Source: Methanobacterium sp. (GTDB lineage Archaea; Methanobacteriota; Methanobacteria; Methanobacteriales; Methanobacteriaceae). From it: a stretch of DNA of 9,091 nucleotides. Positions 7,084-9,091 of the stretch are shown piece after piece. The stretch is taken from the NCBI GenBank assembly GCA_028700095.1, contig JAQVTJ010000066.1, positions 1-9,091 of the forward strand. The letters run 5' to 3'. Below the pieces are notes generated by a model. That model was not told where the DNA came from. It did no database searches and saw only the letters and a list, made by a program, of their open reading frames with translations. Each line of letters starts with the position of its first letter. The first letter of the stretch is position 1. A program made the translations under genes and the position numbers.

Positions 7084-7089
7084 CCCTCT
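7084..7089 (-). promoter_or_regulatory. Shine-Dalgarno pointing to an ATT start codon
   Basis: AGAGGG on the minus strand is followed by TTTCAT and then ATT, the codon directly before AAA AAA AGG ATA GAT that encodes the start of the PHP domain. The spacing of 6 bases is normal for this genome's other genes, which supports initiation at ATT. Confidence 0.55.
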
Positions 7090-7598
7090 AATATTCTCTT
7101 AACAAATTTATTTATATGGAAATTAATCCCTTGTAAAACTAAATATTTGTATATATTTTCTTTTATAAGTATAATTAGAATCTATTTATAGTGAACTTTT
7201 TAATTATTACATTATAAAATTATATCTAAATTTTAAATTTCACTTGAAGTATTTGATGAAAATATTTAAAGATATAATTTATATTTAATTTTCACAAACC
7301 AAAATAAAAAAAAAATTTGGAATGCTAAAATATAATTATTTTATTATTAGCTGGTGAAGCTTGATTTTTACAGGTCTTTTTTTATTATATTTTTATATTG
7401 ATTCCATTATTTCTTTTTATAGGATAGAATATTTAATTTTGTAATTTACTGTTAATTATACTAAAACTGGAAAATTCTAACCTAAATATTCCATATCCAA
7501 AATATTATCCTCTAAACTCTTAAAAAAAAATAGAATATTAGAATAATTTAACATTTATTTGTTTCATTAAATATTCTTTATAATTATTTAAATGATGG
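7090..7598. other. Gene-free AT-rich divergent spacer
   Basis: No credible reading frame or RNA gene is visible on either strand. It separates the divergent PHP gene and surface-protein gene. Items seen are a short inverted repeat CCAAA...TTTGG (7299-7320) around an A-run, an orphan GGTGA at 7353-7357, and a T7 run near 7377-7383. Confidence 0.5.
7160..7191 (-). promoter_or_regulatory. Candidate TATA region for the PHP gene
   Basis: The minus strand contains two TATA-like strings, CTATAAATAG (7191-7182) and ACTTATAAAAG (7170-7160), 80-115 bases before the PHP start. Either would give a leader of some 55-80 bases. AT richness makes this weak. Confidence 0.22.
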
Positions 7599-7606
7599 TA
7601 TATATA
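7599..7606 (+). promoter_or_regulatory. Candidate TATA box for the surface-protein gene
   Basis: TATATATA within GGTATATATATTATTAG lies about 95-100 bases before the ATG at 7700. Transcription would begin near 7625-7630 with a leader of some 70 bases containing a T8 run (about 7662-7669) and the ribosome binding site. Other TATA-like strings occur nearby, such as TTTATAA near 7578. Confidence 0.28.
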
Positions 7607-7684
7607 TTATTAGTATAGTATGATGTTTTTAATTAAAAATATTATGCAATATAGGGTGTAAATTTTTTTTGTCTAATATTAAAT

Positions 7685-7689
7685 GGAGG
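7685..7689 (+). promoter_or_regulatory. Ribosome binding site of the surface-protein gene
   Basis: GGAGG lies 10 bases before the ATG at 7700 and agrees with a signal peptide beginning at that ATG, so it fixes the start of a gene that runs off the window. Confidence 0.6.
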
Positions 7690-7699
7690 CATAGAAAAT

Positions 7700-9091
7700 A
7701 TGAGGGATAAATTTTGGATTGTGTTTATAATATTTTTAGTACTTAGTATAACACCTATAAGTGCATCTGAGTTAGTGGATTTAAGTAAAGAAATGAATGA
7801 TGATGATGTTCTACTGGATCAAACCAATAAAGGTATGCTAAAACATGTTGATAATGTTAAAAGTTATGCTTTGGGTGTGATACGGTGCGTAGTTAATATT
7901 TTTAATTGTGTTTGTTTTATAGTTGCAAATATTTGGAACTGGTGGAATTGGGGTGACGTATGGAATAATATCTGTAAAGTCGCGAAAAATGTCTATAAAA
8001 TAAATAATTATATAGATAGTACATCTAACGAAGCATCTGGAACATTAATGTCATTGGTGAATTCAGTTATAGCAGCTGTAATATCAGGTTTTACTTTAAT
8101 AGAATATACTGATAAATTGCCAGAAGCAGATGAACCTAAAGTAAGTAGCCAAATAAATATAATAAACAATTTAACATTAAATAACGACACTAACACCACA
8201 ATCAATGAAACCAGTCAAAACCTCAATGAAACTAACCCAATAACCAATATAACTCCTCAAAATAATTTTAAAGGAGGTCATGTTTCAAATTCAAATGTTC
8301 AAAATATATCTTTTTACAAACTTCAAACAGGAGATGTGGTAATATATAAGAGTAAAGATCTATATTACAGATATCTTCAATTTGTATCGATTAAAAACTC
8401 CTCCTTTGTAATGTCTAACCAAACAGTTAATATTCAAACAGTGGTTTTAAATGGACCCTATAATAAAATTAAAGAAATCTCTTATGAGGATTTTATAAAA
8501 GGTTATACTGGCCAAGCTATCCCTGGAGATATTAATAATCTTAGAGCAAGCTCTAAAATAGTAAACCATCAATACCAACTACAACTAAAAGAAATCAATA
8601 ACGCCCAAAAGGTAAATAATAAAACAAGAGATTCTACTATTTTAAAAAGATTTTTTTACATGCTTGGAACCGCAGTTTTCGTTGCAGGAACTATTCTTTT
8701 TCTGGGCTGTGCCTATATAACATGGCGCCAACGTAGTGCCTCTGCAGCTAGAAACCCTGATCAAATGAATCTTAGGAGTAATACGCGGAGTCATACTGTA
8801 AATAGTTATGGTGGACCAGGTGAACCTGTAACTTCTACACAAATTTCCCCTATTTCTTATGCTCAAGAGGCAGCTGTAGCTGCAGAGGAAAGTGGATGGA
8901 CATGTGTATACTTTATATTAAGCGCTGCACTCTGTATAACCGGAATAGTACTTTTTGCTTTATTCTGGGATGATTGTAATAGTTTATTAGGCAAATTAGA
9001 TGGCTCAGATGGTTCATTAGATAAAAATAAAGTTGATTTGAATTCTTGGGCTGTTACTGGTAATTGGACTGCTCCTGTTGCTGGTTGTTTG
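7700..9091 (+). CDS. Secreted or membrane-anchored surface protein with a degenerate C39-peptidase-like domain, 3'-truncated by the window edge
   Basis: The frame is open for 464 codons from ATG 7700 to the window end. The function is unknown. Residues 1-23 form a signal peptide (basic MRDK, hydrophobic core, then PISASE). Residues 60-79 and 116-135 are hydrophobic, and between them lies a tryptophan-rich block NIWNWWNWGDVWNNIC (77-91, five Trp). Residues 157-185 are an Asn/Thr linker with six N-x-S/T sequons, and five more follow at 202, 233, 240, 307 and 455. Residues 205-273 (LQTGDVVIYK ... ISYEDFIKGYTGQAI) resemble the C-terminal half of C39-type cysteine peptidases as found in methanogen proteins. 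No catalytic Cys/His pair is recognisable, so it is probably non-enzymatic. Hydrophobic helices at 318-341 and 400-423 predict membrane anchoring. An envelope role is inferred. Its Arg codons include CGG, CGC and CGT, unlike the AGA/AGG habit of most neighbours. Confidence 0.8.
   Translation, partial: MRDKFWIVFIIFLVLSITPISASELVDLSKEMNDDDVLLDQTNKGMLKHVDNVKSYALGVIRCVVNIFNCVCFIVANIWNWWNWGDVWNNICKVAKNVYKINNYIDSTSNEASGTLMSLVNSVIAAVISGFTLIEYTDKLPEADEPKVSSQINIINNLTLNNDTNTTINETSQNLNETNPITNITPQNNFKGGHVSNSNVQNISFYKLQTGDVVIYKSKDLYYRYLQFVSIKNSSFVMSNQTVNIQTVVLNGPYNKIKEISYEDFIKGYTGQAIPGDINNLRASSKIVNHQYQLQLKEINNAQKVNNKTRDSTILKRFFYMLGTAVFVAGTILFLGCAYITWRQRSASAARNPDQMNLRSNTRSHTVNSYGGPGEPVTSTQISPISYAQEAAVAAEESGWTCVYFILSAALCITGIVLFALFWDDCNSLLGKLDGSDGSLDKNKVDLNSWAVTGNWTAPVAGCL

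Noticed and set aside
7299..7320. Inverted repeat CCAAA...TTTGG around an A-run, considered as a terminator or operator
   Set aside because: The stem is only 5 bp and neighbouring genes end or start too far away; chance is sufficient.
7361..7444. Short TTG-started frame after GGTGA
   Set aside because: Spacing of 3 bases is too small, the frame has only 27 codons and its Phe/Ile/Tyr/Leu content is what random AT-rich DNA gives.
8008..8205. Minus-strand frames inside the surface-protein gene (also 8642-8866)
   Set aside because: The plus-strand frame is open for 464 codons with a signal peptide and ribosome binding site; the minus frames lack both.

Overview
The window looks like chromosomal DNA from a very AT-rich methanogenic archaeon of the order Methanobacteriales, most like Methanobrevibacter or Methanosphaera. 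The grounds are an archaeal-type cis-prenyltransferase, the archaeal riboflavin-pathway reductase ArfC, GGTGA/GAGG-type ribosome binding sites, and T-tract rather than hairpin transcript ends. The genus is inferred from composition and gene style; no database search was possible.

Layout. Positions 1-738 carry the 3' part of a cis-prenyltransferase gene (uppS-like), cut by the left window edge, followed by a TatD-family metallohydrolase gene on the same strand (851-1609). A carboxymuconolactone-decarboxylase-family gene converges on it from the minus strand (1662-2042). Positions 2052-2950 hold no intact gene, but they contain a decayed and truncated TnpB relic of an IS200/IS605-type element on the minus strand (about 2201-2531). 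A 14-helix MFS exporter follows (2951-4393). Then come two amino-acid/cofactor biosynthesis genes on the plus strand: dapB for lysine (4573-5394) and arfC for riboflavin/F420 (5523-6194). Facing arfC on the minus strand are a PHP-domain phosphoesterase gene (7077-6412) and, 44 bases downstream of it, a 54-residue membrane protein (6367-6203). A gene-free AT-rich stretch (7078-7699) leads to a long plus-strand gene for a secreted or membrane surface protein (7700 to beyond 9091), cut by the right edge.

How the genes relate. UppS supplies the polyprenyl carrier lipid for cell-wall and glycan assembly, and DapB supplies lysine, which is also a pseudomurein cross-bridge residue. These two therefore touch the same envelope biology but are not one operon. 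Most genes seem to be separate transcription units; only the PHP gene and the small membrane protein look co-transcribed.

The most notable points are these. The PHP gene has no ATG, GTG or TTG near its 5' end and seems to start at ATT behind a good ribosome binding site. The CMD-family gene seems to start at TTG rather than at a GTG buried in its own ribosome binding site. The right-hand surface protein has a tryptophan-rich motif, a dense N-glycosylation-sequon linker and a domain resembling the C-terminal part of C39 peptidases without recognisable catalytic residues. I found no RNA gene, CRISPR array, or complete new multi-gene system.
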